A stretch of 21,039 nt of DNA from TMED14 sp963925545. GTDB taxonomy: Bacteria; Bacteroidota; Bacteroidia; Flavobacteriales; Schleiferiaceae. The notes under the pieces are model-generated. The model made no database searches, was not told where the DNA came from, and worked only from the letters and a program-made list of their open reading frames with translations. The position numbers and the translations under genes are program-made. Below, piece by piece: positions 9,192 to 16,676 of the stretch (the stretch's first letter is position 1; every line of letters begins with the position of its first letter). The stretch covers positions 1 to 21,039 of the forward strand of contig CAWUSA010000027.1 in assembly GCA_963925545.1 (NCBI GenBank). Reading direction: 5' to 3'.

Positions 9192-10132
9192 CTAAGGTTG
9201 TCTTCTTTGGAACCCCAGATTTTGCTATACCTGCATTGCAAGGGCTGATTGATGCGTCACACATCCAGATTCAGGCCATTGTGACTGCGCAGGATAAGCC
9301 GGCTGGCCGTGGAAGGTCAATCAGGTCAAGTGCCGTGAGTGAGGCTGCCGATAGGGCAAACATTCGATGCCTGAAGCCAAAATCGCTGACGGATCCAGCC
9401 TTCATTGACTCTTTGAAGGACTTCAACGCTGACTTGTTTGTTGTGATTGCATTCCGAAAGCTGCCTGACATCCTATGGCAAATGCCAAAGCACGGCACAT
9501 TCAATTTGCATGCATCCCTCCTACCTGAGTTGCGCGGCGCTGCTCCCATCCATTGGGCAATAGCACACGGATTGAAATCAACGGGAATCACTGCTTTTTT
9601 CATCAATGACAGCATAGATACCGGAGATATCATAGATCAGGAACACATTGCAATTCAGTTGGATGAAACGCTTGGAAGCCTCTATCAACGGTTGAGTAGT
9701 CTGAGCCAAAAGCTCACATTGTCTTCAATTGAAGGTATTATGACAGGTCAAATTACAGCCTACAAGCAAGCACAAAAAGCTCAACACCCACAGGCACCAA
9801 AGATTGGCACAAGCTTCCGGCAATTAGATAACATAGGGAGTGTTCGATCCCTACACAACCGGATTAGAGCATGTGACCCTTCTCCAGGCGCATCCCTCAT
9901 GTGGCCGATTGATAAATCATTAAAAATCAAGCTGTTTAGTGCTTCATTCAATGGCGATGACGCCAATAAATCAGATGTAATATCATGGGAATTCTCCAAA
10001 GAAAGCTTGCGGATTACTGGCCCAGATGGTTGTTGTGAAATTGGCGAAATCCAGTACCCCGGGAAGCGTAAAATGGCAGTATCAGACTTCCTTCGAGGGA
10101 TGCCAATTCAAGGCAGCTTTCCCTTAGTTTAA
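9188..10132 (+). CDS. fmt: Methionyl-tRNA formyltransferase
   Basis: This enzyme transfers a formyl group from 10-formyltetrahydrofolate to Met on initiator tRNA. At 314 aa it has the usual length. The N-terminal domain begins MTKVVFFGTPDFAIPAL. The formyltransferase core shows NLHASLLPELRGAAP (106-120), with Asn106 and His108 as catalytic residues, and SIDTGDII (142-149), where Asp144 is the likely third. The C-terminal OB-like domain includes the stretch RSLHNRIRACDPSPGA. It starts at the ATGA overlap with the recQ stop. A run of nine A follows the TAA stop with no terminator, so transcription may continue into the HU gene, which nevertheless has its own promoter. Together with recQ and HU this is a gene order I recognise from other Bacteroidota. 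Confidence 0.96.
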   Translation: MTKVVFFGTPDFAIPALQGLIDASHIQIQAIVTAQDKPAGRGRSIRSSAVSEAADRANIRCLKPKSLTDPAFIDSLKDFNADLFVVIAFRKLPDILWQMPKHGTFNLHASLLPELRGAAPIHWAIAHGLKSTGITAFFINDSIDTGDIIDQEHIAIQLDETLGSLYQRLSSLSQKLTLSSIEGIMTGQITAYKQAQKAQHPQAPKIGTSFRQLDNIGSVRSLHNRIRACDPSPGASLMWPIDKSLKIKLFSASFNGDDANKSDVISWEFSKESLRITGPDGCCEIGEIQYPGKRKMAVSDFLRGMPIQGSFPLV

Positions 10133-10150
10133 AAAAAAATCCTGAAAGCC

Positions 10151-10180
10151 TTTGTCATACTCAAGGTTTCTGTATATTTG
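10151..10180 (+). promoter_or_regulatory. Complete -33/-7 promoter for the HU gene
   Basis: TTTG at 10151-10154 and TATATTTG at 10173-10180 match the Bacteroidota -33 and -7 consensus exactly, with an 18-nt spacer. It lies 37 nt before the HU ATG, giving a leader of about 30 nt. This is the best promoter in the window, which fits an abundant protein. Confidence 0.8.
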
Positions 10181-10217
10181 AGAGAACAGAAACGTTTTTA
10201 ATCTAATTCATTAACTG

Positions 10218-10487
10218 ATGAACAAAGCACAACTAATCGACGCCATCGCATCTGATGCTGGCATTTCTAAAGCCCAAGCCAAAACAGCTCTGGACTCATT
10301 CACCAACAACGTTGGCAGCTCTCTTGCTGGCGGCGGGAAGGTTTCCCTTGTTGGATTTGGTACATTCTCTGTGTCACACCGTGCCGCACGCACTGGTCGT
10401 AACCCACAAACTGGCGCATCTATCCAGATCGCTGCTAAGAATGTTGCCAAGTTCAAAGCTGGTTCTGATCTTTCGGGCAAGCTTTAG
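10218..10487 (+). CDS. HU-family DNA-binding protein
   Basis: This is a small basic nucleoid protein of 89 aa, the standard HU/IHF length. It begins MNKAQLIDAIASDAGISKAQ, has the dimer core VSLVGFGTFSVSHRAARTGR and the DNA-intercalating arm GRNPQTGASIQI with its key proline, and ends KFKAGSDLSGKL. It bends DNA as a dimer. It has its own strong promoter and a strong terminator, so it is probably a high-level single-gene transcript, though readthrough from fmt may add to it. The family is certain. HU versus IHF cannot be separated firmly in Bacteroidota from sequence alone, so I give no symbol. Confidence 0.96.
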   Translation: MNKAQLIDAIASDAGISKAQAKTALDSFTNNVGSSLAGGGKVSLVGFGTFSVSHRAARTGRNPQTGASIQIAAKNVAKFKAGSDLSGKL

Positions 10488-10525
10488 GAAACGACACGCG
10501 AAATCACCTTTATCGCAAGTATAAA

Positions 10526-10549
10526 GCCGCCCATTGGGCGGCTTTTTTT
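10526..10549 (+). terminator. Rho-independent terminator after HU
   Basis: The arms GCCGCCC (10526-10532) and GGGCGGC (10536-10542) form a perfect 7-bp GC stem with an ATT loop, followed by seven T. It lies 38 nt after the HU stop. On the minus strand the hairpin is followed by TTTATACTT, so it may also stop the convergent oxidoreductase transcript, less efficiently. Confidence 0.9.
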
Positions 10550-10575
10550 ATGCGATGAAAGGCAACAATTTAGTC

Positions 10576-11595
10576 TTAAACATCAGCTAAGTCGTAAATT
10601 TTTTCAATGATCTCAACCACTTTTAATCCCTCAAGGGCGTTGGTTGTCACTGAACCTTGTCCACCAAGCACTTCCATCACATTGTCATAAACAAAGCTAT
10701 GATTAGCTGCTGACCCCTTGTATGCGCCATAGTTGTTGGGCGGGTTGGATGGAGGTAAAACCGGCATCTCATAATCCTTCACATGGCAATGAGCCACTTC
10801 ATTCATGTATTGCCCTGCAATTTTAATGGACCCCTTTTCTGCAATGATGGTCATGCTGCTTTCAAGGTTGGCATCCCACACTGACGTGGAGTAATTCAAT
10901 GACCCTACGCCCTTCTGAGACAGCATGTTGAAATGCACCATGCCCGAGTCTTCAAAATCGATGAGGCCTTGATGGTTGAAGTTGGAACAATGAACGGCCA
11001 GCGGCTCTATGTCGCCAAATAGCCAGTACAGCATATCAATGAAATGGCTAAACTGGGTGTACAAAGTGCCTCCATCAAGGTCTTTGCTGCCATGCCAGTC
11101 CCCTACTTGGTAATATCGCTCATCCCGATTCCAGAAACAATCAACATGAACTTGGTAAATAGCACCCAATTTTCCCTCATCAACCATGCCCTTGAGCCAT
11201 GCAGATGGGGGTGAATAACGGTTTTGCATTACCCCGATGACCTGCTTGCCATGCTTGAGTGCAGCATGCAACACCTTTTCAGCATCAGCCTTGTGTAAAG
11301 CCATGGGTTTTTCAATGATGACATGACTTCCTGCAGCAATGGCTTCGATTGCTTGTAGAGCGTGTAAGCCATTAGGGGTGGCAATGGCCACCACATCTGG
11401 ATGAATGCCCGCCTCCTGCATCTGTGACAAGGATGAGAAATGCGGCACAGACTCAGGGGTGTTCAGTCCGTCAGACGCTTTAATGTCAATGGTCGCAACA
11501 AGTTGACCTTGTGGACTGCCCTGTATCATGGCAATGTGACGCAGGCCAATGCGTCCACAGCCTATAACGGCAAAAGTCCAATTGGATGTTTTCAT
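10576..11595 (-). CDS. Gfo/Idh/MocA-family NAD(P)-dependent oxidoreductase
   Basis: I chose the ATG at 11595 (339 aa, MKTSNWTFAVIGCGRIG); the frame is open to a TTG at 11619. The ATG shares four bases (ATGA) with the pdxH stop, supporting this start and coupled translation. A Rossmann fold with GCGRIG (12-17) binds NAD(P). The family catalytic motif EKP is at 95-97, with Lys96. The C-terminal half contains DLDGGTLYTQFSHFIDMLYW, a pattern like that of sugar-nucleotide 3-dehydrogenases (WlbA/WbpB). It therefore probably oxidises a sugar or nucleotide sugar in the cytosol. The substrate is not established: no sugar-transferase or acetyltransferase partner is nearby, and pdxH is metabolically unrelated except for the PLP link to sugar aminotransferases. 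Confidence 0.9.
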   Translation of the reverse strand: MKTSNWTFAVIGCGRIGLRHIAMIQGSPQGQLVATIDIKASDGLNTPESVPHFSSLSQMQEAGIHPDVVAIATPNGLHALQAIEAIAAGSHVIIEKPMALHKADAEKVLHAALKHGKQVIGVMQNRYSPPSAWLKGMVDEGKLGAIYQVHVDCFWNRDERYYQVGDWHGSKDLDGGTLYTQFSHFIDMLYWLFGDIEPLAVHCSNFNHQGLIDFEDSGMVHFNMLSQKGVGSLNYSTSVWDANLESSMTIIAEKGSIKIAGQYMNEVAHCHVKDYEMPVLPPSNPPNNYGAYKGSAANHSFVYDNVMEVLGGQGSVTTNALEGLKVVEIIEKIYDLADV

Positions 11596-12224
11596 GGTTG
11601 AAGTCGTTTGCTTGCCCAATGTTTGGCAGTTTTTGTGAAGGCAATTCTGTCATGCAGGCGACTAGCCCGTCCTTGCCAAAATTCCATGTAATCTATGGTC
11701 ATTGCGTAACCTCCCCAATGGTCAGGTCGACTCAAAGCCTCTGCATCTCTGCCATCCCATTGATTAAATTTAGCTTCAAGGGCTTCGCGGCTTGCTATTG
11801 GCAGGGATTGATCACTGGCAATAGCTCCGGCGCGGCTGGCTTGTGGTCTGGAAAGGAAATAGGCATCGTTTGTCTCATCATCTAGCTGATTTACTTGACC
11901 ATGGATACGCACTTGGCATTCCATCTGAGGCCAGAAAAAACTGGCACAGGCATTGGGGTTTGATGCCAAATCTTTTCCTTTTTTGGAATTGTAATTGCTG
12001 TAAAAGATCAATGAACCCTCCTTGACGCCCTTCAGCAAGAGGATTCTGGCATCGGGTTTACCGTCTTTACTGACAGTGCTTAAGGTGAACGCCGTCATAT
12101 CCAATCCCATGGATTCCTCGCCTAAGGCAATCCAGGCTTGAAGCATGGCTATTGGATCCGCCTTTAAGGCTTGATCACCAAGTTGACTTAGGAGAAACTC
12201 CTTTCTGATGTGACTGAGTTGCAT
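11592..12224 (-). CDS. pdxH: Pyridoxamine 5'-phosphate oxidase
   Basis: This FMN enzyme oxidises pyridoxine or pyridoxamine phosphate to the cofactor PLP. The 210-aa length is normal. Family segments are complete: ARILLLKG, FYSNYNSKKGKDLASNP, FFWPQMECQVRIHG, YFLSRPQASRAGAIASDQS, DHWGGYAMTIDYMEFWQG and RASRLHDRI, ending in RLQP like the RLAP end of E. coli PdxH. These include the basic FMN-phosphate contacts and the C-terminal PLP-binding arginines. It overlaps the downstream oxidoreductase by 4 nt, so the two form an operon. It is divergent from yqgE with 24 nt between starts. A PLP-dependent aminotransferase is encoded nearby on the same strand, a grouping seen in other Bacteroidota. Confidence 0.97.
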   Translation of the reverse strand: MQLSHIRKEFLLSQLGDQALKADPIAMLQAWIALGEESMGLDMTAFTLSTVSKDGKPDARILLLKGVKEGSLIFYSNYNSKKGKDLASNPNACASFFWPQMECQVRIHGQVNQLDDETNDAYFLSRPQASRAGAIASDQSLPIASREALEAKFNQWDGRDAEALSRPDHWGGYAMTIDYMEFWQGRASRLHDRIAFTKTAKHWASKRLQP

Positions 12225-12248
12225 AATATTTCGCTAATTTAGGTAGGG

Positions 12249-12800
12249 ATGAGCGACATGATAACACCTGGATGCATCTTGATTGCACACCCATTGATTG
12301 GGGATGAAAATTTTGTGCAAAGCGTCATTCTCATTGTCAGCCATGACAACGTGGACGGCAGTGTAGGGTTTGTGCTGAATCAAGAAACAGGTCTAACCTT
12401 GTCAGATGCCATGGATGGCGAGTGGCCAAAGATTCAATTGCGAAAAGGTGGCCCTATTGAGCTAGATGCTTTGTATTATTTGCACCGCAGCCCAGTATTG
12501 ATTCCAGATGGGCAACGTATTGATAATCAATTGTATTGGGGTGGTAACTTTCAGGCTATGCATCAAGCATTGATGTCTGGGAAGCTTCATGCCAACAACA
12601 TCAAATGTTTTGTTGGCTATTCTGGCTGGGGCGTAGATCAGCTGCAAGAAGAAATCAATGAAGAATCGTGGTCAGTCCTTCCCCCAAATACCGTTGATTG
12701 CCTTGATGAATGGGAGAATTTGTGGCAGCAAATGATGCTTCACCTGCCTCCGGCAGTCAGGCTATGGAAGGATAGCCCCATCTTGCCTGAGTGGAATTGA
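12249..12800 (+). CDS. YqgE/AlgH family protein
   Basis: This 183-aa protein belongs to the UPF0301 (YqgE/AlgH, DUF179) family, whose molecular function is not settled. Diagnostic pieces are GCILIAHPLIGDENFVQSVI near the N-terminus, GSVGFVLNQ, GGPIELDALYYLHR in the middle, and the signature FVGYSGWGVDQLQEEI. No signal peptide or membrane segment is present, so it is cytosolic. TAATTTAG, one mismatch from the -7 consensus, ends 6 nt before the ATG. Its 3' end overlaps the 3' end of the convergent aminotransferase by 39 nt, so about the last 13 codons of each lie on shared DNA. Confidence 0.93.
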   Translation: MSDMITPGCILIAHPLIGDENFVQSVILIVSHDNVDGSVGFVLNQETGLTLSDAMDGEWPKIQLRKGGPIELDALYYLHRSPVLIPDGQRIDNQLYWGGNFQAMHQALMSGKLHANNIKCFVGYSGWGVDQLQEEINEESWSVLPPNTVDCLDEWENLWQQMMLHLPPAVRLWKDSPILPEWN

Positions 12801-13643
12801 TGACTGCAAAACGGCTTCCTTCGCTATCAATGCTTGCATTTGTTCAGCCATTGTCTTGCTAAAGCGGCTTTTCCTATAAGCGCTAACCGCTTGCACGCCC
12901 TGTACCGCATTGCTAAGCCATAGCTCTTCAGCTCTCTGTAAGGCGAATGGGCTCACTGCCTCCTCGATAACTTTCAGCCCCAGCAATGGCGCCAGGGTGA
13001 TGATTGCCTGTCGCATGGTTCCCCTCAAGGGCCCTTCTGATAAAGGAGCTGTTCGCAAAACCTTGTCTTTGCTCAAGATGAACAAGTTGGCCTGGCTGGA
13101 TTCAATGGCCATTTTGTCAACATTCAAAATGACGGCATCGTCATGGCTATTTTCCTTAGCAAATTGCATGGCTAAGACAAACAGGGCGGATTGACCCATT
13201 TTCACGTTACTCAGAAGGCCTTTAGCCTTGAGGTGGTCCTGGAACAGGCCAAGCTCTATTCGCTTGACTGGCAATGGGTAGGGGCCACTCTCCAAGGGGT
13301 CTACATGCATTGCCCATTCAATGGTTGATTCACTTGGCATGTAACCCAACCCACCTTGGCGCCATACAGCAAGCCTCAATCGGCAAGGCATCGTGGTGTC
13401 AGCACAGGCAAGCAGCTCATCAGCGAGGGCGTCCGGGCTCCATGCCTGAGGGATGGACATGCGCATGATGCGCATCGAGGCCATCAATCGGAAATAATGC
13501 AGTTCCCAGAAATGGATGCCATTTACATCCGCGACCATGGTTTCAAAGAGACTGTCGCCATACAAATGAGAACGCCTTGACAATGAAGCCGCAGCCTCAC
13601 CTTCAAGGCGTTCTCCTTGATGCCAAATTGATGACGCTATCAT
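12762..13643 (-). CDS. Aminotransferase class IV (PLP fold type IV)
   Basis: This 293-aa PLP enzyme has the fold-type IV layout: GDSLFETM (29-36), SNVKMGQSALFVLA with the Schiff-base lysine at Lys148, AIESSQANLFIL with cofactor-binding Glu181, and near the C-terminus AEELWLSNAVQGVQAV. The family includes branched-chain aminotransferase, D-amino-acid aminotransferase and aminodeoxychorismate lyase (PabC). The shortness and the E-S-S-Q-A-N-L-F motif lean toward a PabC-like or uncharacterised member; I do not choose among these. The ATG at 13643 overlaps the sucD stop by 4 nt (ATGA), so it is translated with sucD. Its 3' end overlaps yqgE on the opposite strand. Confidence 0.88.
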   Translation of the reverse strand: MIASSIWHQGERLEGEAAASLSRRSHLYGDSLFETMVADVNGIHFWELHYFRLMASMRIMRMSIPQAWSPDALADELLACADTTMPCRLRLAVWRQGGLGYMPSESTIEWAMHVDPLESGPYPLPVKRIELGLFQDHLKAKGLLSNVKMGQSALFVLAMQFAKENSHDDAVILNVDKMAIESSQANLFILSKDKVLRTAPLSEGPLRGTMRQAIITLAPLLGLKVIEEAVSPFALQRAEELWLSNAVQGVQAVSAYRKSRFSKTMAEQMQALIAKEAVLQSSIPLRQDGAILP

Positions 13644-14518
13644 GCAGTCACCTGAAAGAGCTCGGCCATCCTGCTGCCAATGTTTGCAGGGGAATCAACA
13701 ACATGGATGCCACACTCCCGCATAATGGCCTTTTTAGCCTGAGCGGTGTCCTCTGTCCCGCCAACAATGGCCCCAGCATGACCCATGGTGCGTCCAGCCG
13801 GAGCAGTTTCTCCAGCAATAAAGCCTACAACAGGCTTGGTGCCATTGGCTTTGATCCAAAGTGCAGCTTCAGCTTCTAGCTGGCCACCAATTTCTCCAAT
13901 CATCACAATGCCTTTGGTATCAGGGTCATTCATCAACAATTTAACGGCATCCTTGGTCGTGGTGCCAATGATGGGGTCTCCCCCGATGCCAATGGCTGTT
14001 GTGATGCCTAAGCCCGCTTTCACAATTTGATCTGCTGCCTCATAGGTGAGGGTTCCTGACTTGGAAATGATACCTATGCTACCTTTCTTGAAAACAAAGC
14101 CAGGCATGATGCCAACCTTTGCCTCACCTGCGGTGATGACGCCCGGGCAATTGGGACCAATCAGCCGACAGGGCTTGTTGCTGATGTAATGCTTCACCTT
14201 GATCATGTCAGAAACAGGAATACCTTCCGTGATAGCGACAATCACTTCAATGCCTGCATCCGCTGCTTCCATCAAGCCATCTGCGGCAAATTGCGGTGGG
14301 ACAAAAAGGATTGAGACATTGGCGCCTGTTGCTTTGACAGCTTCAGAAACAGTGTTGAATACGGGCAGACCTAGATGGATTTGACCGCCTTTACCTGGTG
14401 TGACGCCTCCAACGACTTGGGTGCCAAATGCAATCATTTGTTCCGCATGGTAGGTGCCCTCCTTACCGGTGAACCCTTGGACGATGATTTTGGAGTCTTT
14501 GTTGACAAGAACGCTCAT
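13640..14518 (-). CDS. sucD: Succinyl-CoA ligase, alpha subunit
   Basis: This subunit binds CoA and carries the phosphohistidine in the TCA-cycle interconversion of succinyl-CoA and succinate. It is 292 aa, as expected. The CoA-binding loop is GFTGKEG (15-21), GPNCPG is at 121-126, and the active histidine is His247 in GRTMGHAGAIVGG. The beta subunit (sucC) is not in the window; separate sucC and sucD loci are common in Bacteroidota. A -7 element lies 23 nt upstream. The aminotransferase gene overlaps its stop codon. The S46 peptidase gene ends 65 nt upstream on the same strand, but the promoter suggests an independent transcript. Confidence 0.98.
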   Translation of the reverse strand: MSVLVNKDSKIIVQGFTGKEGTYHAEQMIAFGTQVVGGVTPGKGGQIHLGLPVFNTVSEAVKATGANVSILFVPPQFAADGLMEAADAGIEVIVAITEGIPVSDMIKVKHYISNKPCRLIGPNCPGVITAGEAKVGIMPGFVFKKGSIGIISKSGTLTYEAADQIVKAGLGITTAIGIGGDPIIGTTTKDAVKLLMNDPDTKGIVMIGEIGGQLEAEAALWIKANGTKPVVGFIAGETAPAGRTMGHAGAIVGGTEDTAQAKKAIMRECGIHVVDSPANIGSRMAELFQVTA

Positions 14519-14541
14519 AAATAGGATTTTTTTTAACGTGA

Positions 14542-14549
14542 CAAAAATA
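14542..14549 (-). promoter_or_regulatory. Bacteroidota -7 promoter element for sucD
   Basis: The minus strand reads TATTTTTG, a perfect TAnnTTTG, 23 nt before the sucD ATG. It is identical to the gyrA element, including the preceding CC. No clear -33 element is found at 17-23 nt; the nearest ATTG (complement of 14577-14580) is too far. Confidence 0.5.
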
Positions 14550-14583
14550 GGTTGGCTTCCATGCGCTGCCTAATGGCAATGCA

Positions 14584-16641
14584 TCAATCTACAATATGCA
14601 TTTCTTGAATCAATCGCTCAGCGCCAGCATACACATCTACAACCCATAAGACATAGCGAATGTCCACCATAATGTTCCGGCATCGCTCAGGCGTGAAATA
14701 GAAATCGCTCATGGTCCCCTCCCAGATGCGATCAAAATTCAATCCAATCAATTCCCCTTTTGCATTGAATGCAGGTGAGCCGCTGTTACCGCCGGATGTG
14801 TGGTTGGCAGCGATAAAACAAACAGGCAACTCCCCATCTGCATTGGCGTAATCGCCATAGTTTCGTGACTCAAGCAATGACAAAAAATCAGCTGGCAGGT
14901 CAAACTCATAGTCGCCAGGCGTGTATTTCTGCAAAAGACCATTGGCTGTGGTATGGGTCTGGTAGGTAACGCCATCACTGGGAGACAGGCTCAAGACTTT
15001 GCCATAAGCAACACGAAGGGTGCTGTTGGCATCTGGTGCCATGGTCGGATTAGCAAGCATGTGGTCTGCAATCCAGTCACGGTAAGCATCTTGATAGGCT
15101 TTGCTGTGTGATGCAAACGATGTGCTCAGTGTGCGGTACTGCGCAATCATGTCAGGCCAAATTCCAACCAAAGCATGTGACATGGCATCATCCAAGTAGG
15201 CAATCACCTCTAGGGAATCATAAACAGCTTGGTTGACTTTAGGCAATGACGCATAGGACTCAGTAGAAAATATCCCACCCACAAAGGCTGAGGTTTCCTT
15301 AAAGTACTGCTTGACCGGTAGCGACATGCCTCCGTCTTCAACTGCTGCCCATGTAGCCAGCAACTGCTTACCCATGCGGCGATCCAGTTCAGGATCAAAA
15401 TTTGCATTAAAGCTGACTAAAGCCTGCCAAGCCGCAGCTTCACCTTCCCCCGCATTGATAGCCTTGTTGAGTGCCTGCACAAGCCTTGACCATTTCCCCA
15501 GTTCCCAATGCCGCAAAAATTCACCGAAATAGGTCATGGCTAGCTTGCCTTCTGAAAGTGAGTCCAAATGTGGCTCCAAAGCCATCAATAAGCGTTCAGC
15601 TGCAGCAGGATTTTCACGCAAGACATGCAGCTGCTTCTTCACTAAGCTGTCCATGCCATGTACGCGTTCCATGCCTTCAATTTGTCCGCGCCACTTCTTC
15701 CACCCGTTGGACACGGAGGCAAATTTGGAAGCGTAATCAATCTTCACTTGCTCATCAATACGCATGGCAGAATCCCACACAGACAGTACGGCATCGCGCA
15801 TGGCAATTCTAGCTGGCAAGATGTCATTGAGTTGCATGGCCACTTCTGCAGCTGGCAAATACGACGTTGTGCTACCAGGGAATCCGTAAATTAAGCTGAA
15901 GTCCCCATCAACGGCACCTGCAACACTGATGGTTAAATGCCCTGGGCTAATCAATGGCACATTGTCTTCATGGTAAGCTGCTGGCTCACCGTTTGCATCA
16001 GCGTAGATGCGAAAAAGAGAAAAGTCTCCGTTATGGCGTGGAAAAACCCAATTATCTGTGTCAGCGCCAAATTTACCAACCAAACTTGGAGGCGCTCCAA
16101 CCAAGCGAATGTCATGGTACCGCTTGGTGGCAACCAGCATGAATTGATGACCTTGATAAATGTCGCGCACTTCAATTTTCAGGTCTGGGTGGGCTTGCTT
16201 GGCTTCATCATGGGCTGCTTGCATGATAGCTTGCGCATTGTCACCATCCTTGATCACGATGTCCTTCATGAAGACAACAAAGTCCACAAAGAGCCCCTCG
16301 TTGGGCATTTCATCAGCCAAGGTCTCTGCCCAGAACCCGTCCTTTAGGTAATTGTTCTCCAATGTGGTGTGCTTCTGGATTGCGCCATAACCACAATGGT
16401 GATTGGTCAAAACTAACCCCTGATTAGAAATCACTTCTCCGGTACAAAAACCGCCAAAATGCACAATGGCATCTTTCAAAGACGCATTGCTTTCATGGTA
16501 AACTGCTTCGGTAGACATGGTCATTCCTTGTGCTGACATGGCGTCAGCCTGTTGGTCCAATCGTTGAGGAAGCCACATGCCTTGACCCATAAGTGAAGAA
16601 GACAAGACAAATAGCCATGCAGATAACGGTATTTTTTTCAT
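14584..16641 (-). CDS. S46-family dipeptidyl peptidase, DPP11-like (acidic P1 preference)
   Basis: This secreted or periplasmic serine exopeptidase removes dipeptides from oligopeptide N-termini. The protein is 685 aa, close to the ~700-720 of the family. It has a signal peptide (MKKIPLSAWLFVLSSSLMGQ) followed by the mature start GMWLPQ. The chymotrypsin-like triad is visible as His82 in LVLTNHHCGYG, a probable Asp206 in FPRHNGDFSLFRIY, and Ser620 in SGGNSGSPAFN. A helical domain separates the two barrel halves. Arg638 in GLNFDRIWEGTMSD sits where DPP11 has the arginine that selects Asp/Glu at P1, while DPP7 has glycine; the DPP11 call rests on this. It is divergent from a thioredoxin lipoprotein gene with 35 nt between starts. 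TACTTTAG (one mismatch) ends 4 nt before the ATG. It fits peptide scavenging. Confidence 0.94.
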   Translation of the reverse strand: MKKIPLSAWLFVLSSSLMGQGMWLPQRLDQQADAMSAQGMTMSTEAVYHESNASLKDAIVHFGGFCTGEVISNQGLVLTNHHCGYGAIQKHTTLENNYLKDGFWAETLADEMPNEGLFVDFVVFMKDIVIKDGDNAQAIMQAAHDEAKQAHPDLKIEVRDIYQGHQFMLVATKRYHDIRLVGAPPSLVGKFGADTDNWVFPRHNGDFSLFRIYADANGEPAAYHEDNVPLISPGHLTISVAGAVDGDFSLIYGFPGSTTSYLPAAEVAMQLNDILPARIAMRDAVLSVWDSAMRIDEQVKIDYASKFASVSNGWKKWRGQIEGMERVHGMDSLVKKQLHVLRENPAAAERLLMALEPHLDSLSEGKLAMTYFGEFLRHWELGKWSRLVQALNKAINAGEGEAAAWQALVSFNANFDPELDRRMGKQLLATWAAVEDGGMSLPVKQYFKETSAFVGGIFSTESYASLPKVNQAVYDSLEVIAYLDDAMSHALVGIWPDMIAQYRTLSTSFASHSKAYQDAYRDWIADHMLANPTMAPDANSTLRVAYGKVLSLSPSDGVTYQTHTTANGLLQKYTPGDYEFDLPADFLSLLESRNYGDYANADGELPVCFIAANHTSGGNSGSPAFNAKGELIGLNFDRIWEGTMSDFYFTPERCRNIMVDIRYVLWVVDVYAGAERLIQEMHIVD

Positions 16642-16645
16642 GCGA

Positions 16646-16653
16646 CTAAAGTA
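16646..16653 (-). promoter_or_regulatory. Weak -7-like element immediately before the S46 peptidase start
   Basis: The minus strand reads TACTTTAG, one mismatch from TAnnTTTG, and is separated from the ATG at 16641 by only TCGC. If used, the mRNA would begin at or next to the start codon. No -33 element is seen. Confidence 0.25.
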
Positions 16654-16664
16654 GTCAACGCATG

Positions 16665-16672
16665 TATCTTTG
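16665..16672 (+). promoter_or_regulatory. -7 promoter element directly before the TlpA-like start
   Basis: TATCTTTG is a perfect TAnnTTTG match and is followed by GGGC and then the ATG at 16677. It overlaps the upstream in-frame ATG at 16662, which argues that translation starts at 16677. The spacing puts +1 at or near the A of the start codon, suggesting a leaderless mRNA. A -33 element is not obvious. Confidence 0.5.
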
Positions 16673-16676
16673 GGGC

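Noticed and set aside
11596..11619. TTG start adding eight residues to the Gfo/Idh/MocA protein
   Set aside because: The ATG at 11595 forms a 4-nt ATGA overlap with the pdxH stop, a typical coupled start.
16662..16676. Earlier in-frame ATG for the TlpA-like lipoprotein
   Set aside because: It overlaps the -7 promoter element, and MKFIKLPLF gives a proper lipoprotein signal without the extra MYLWG.
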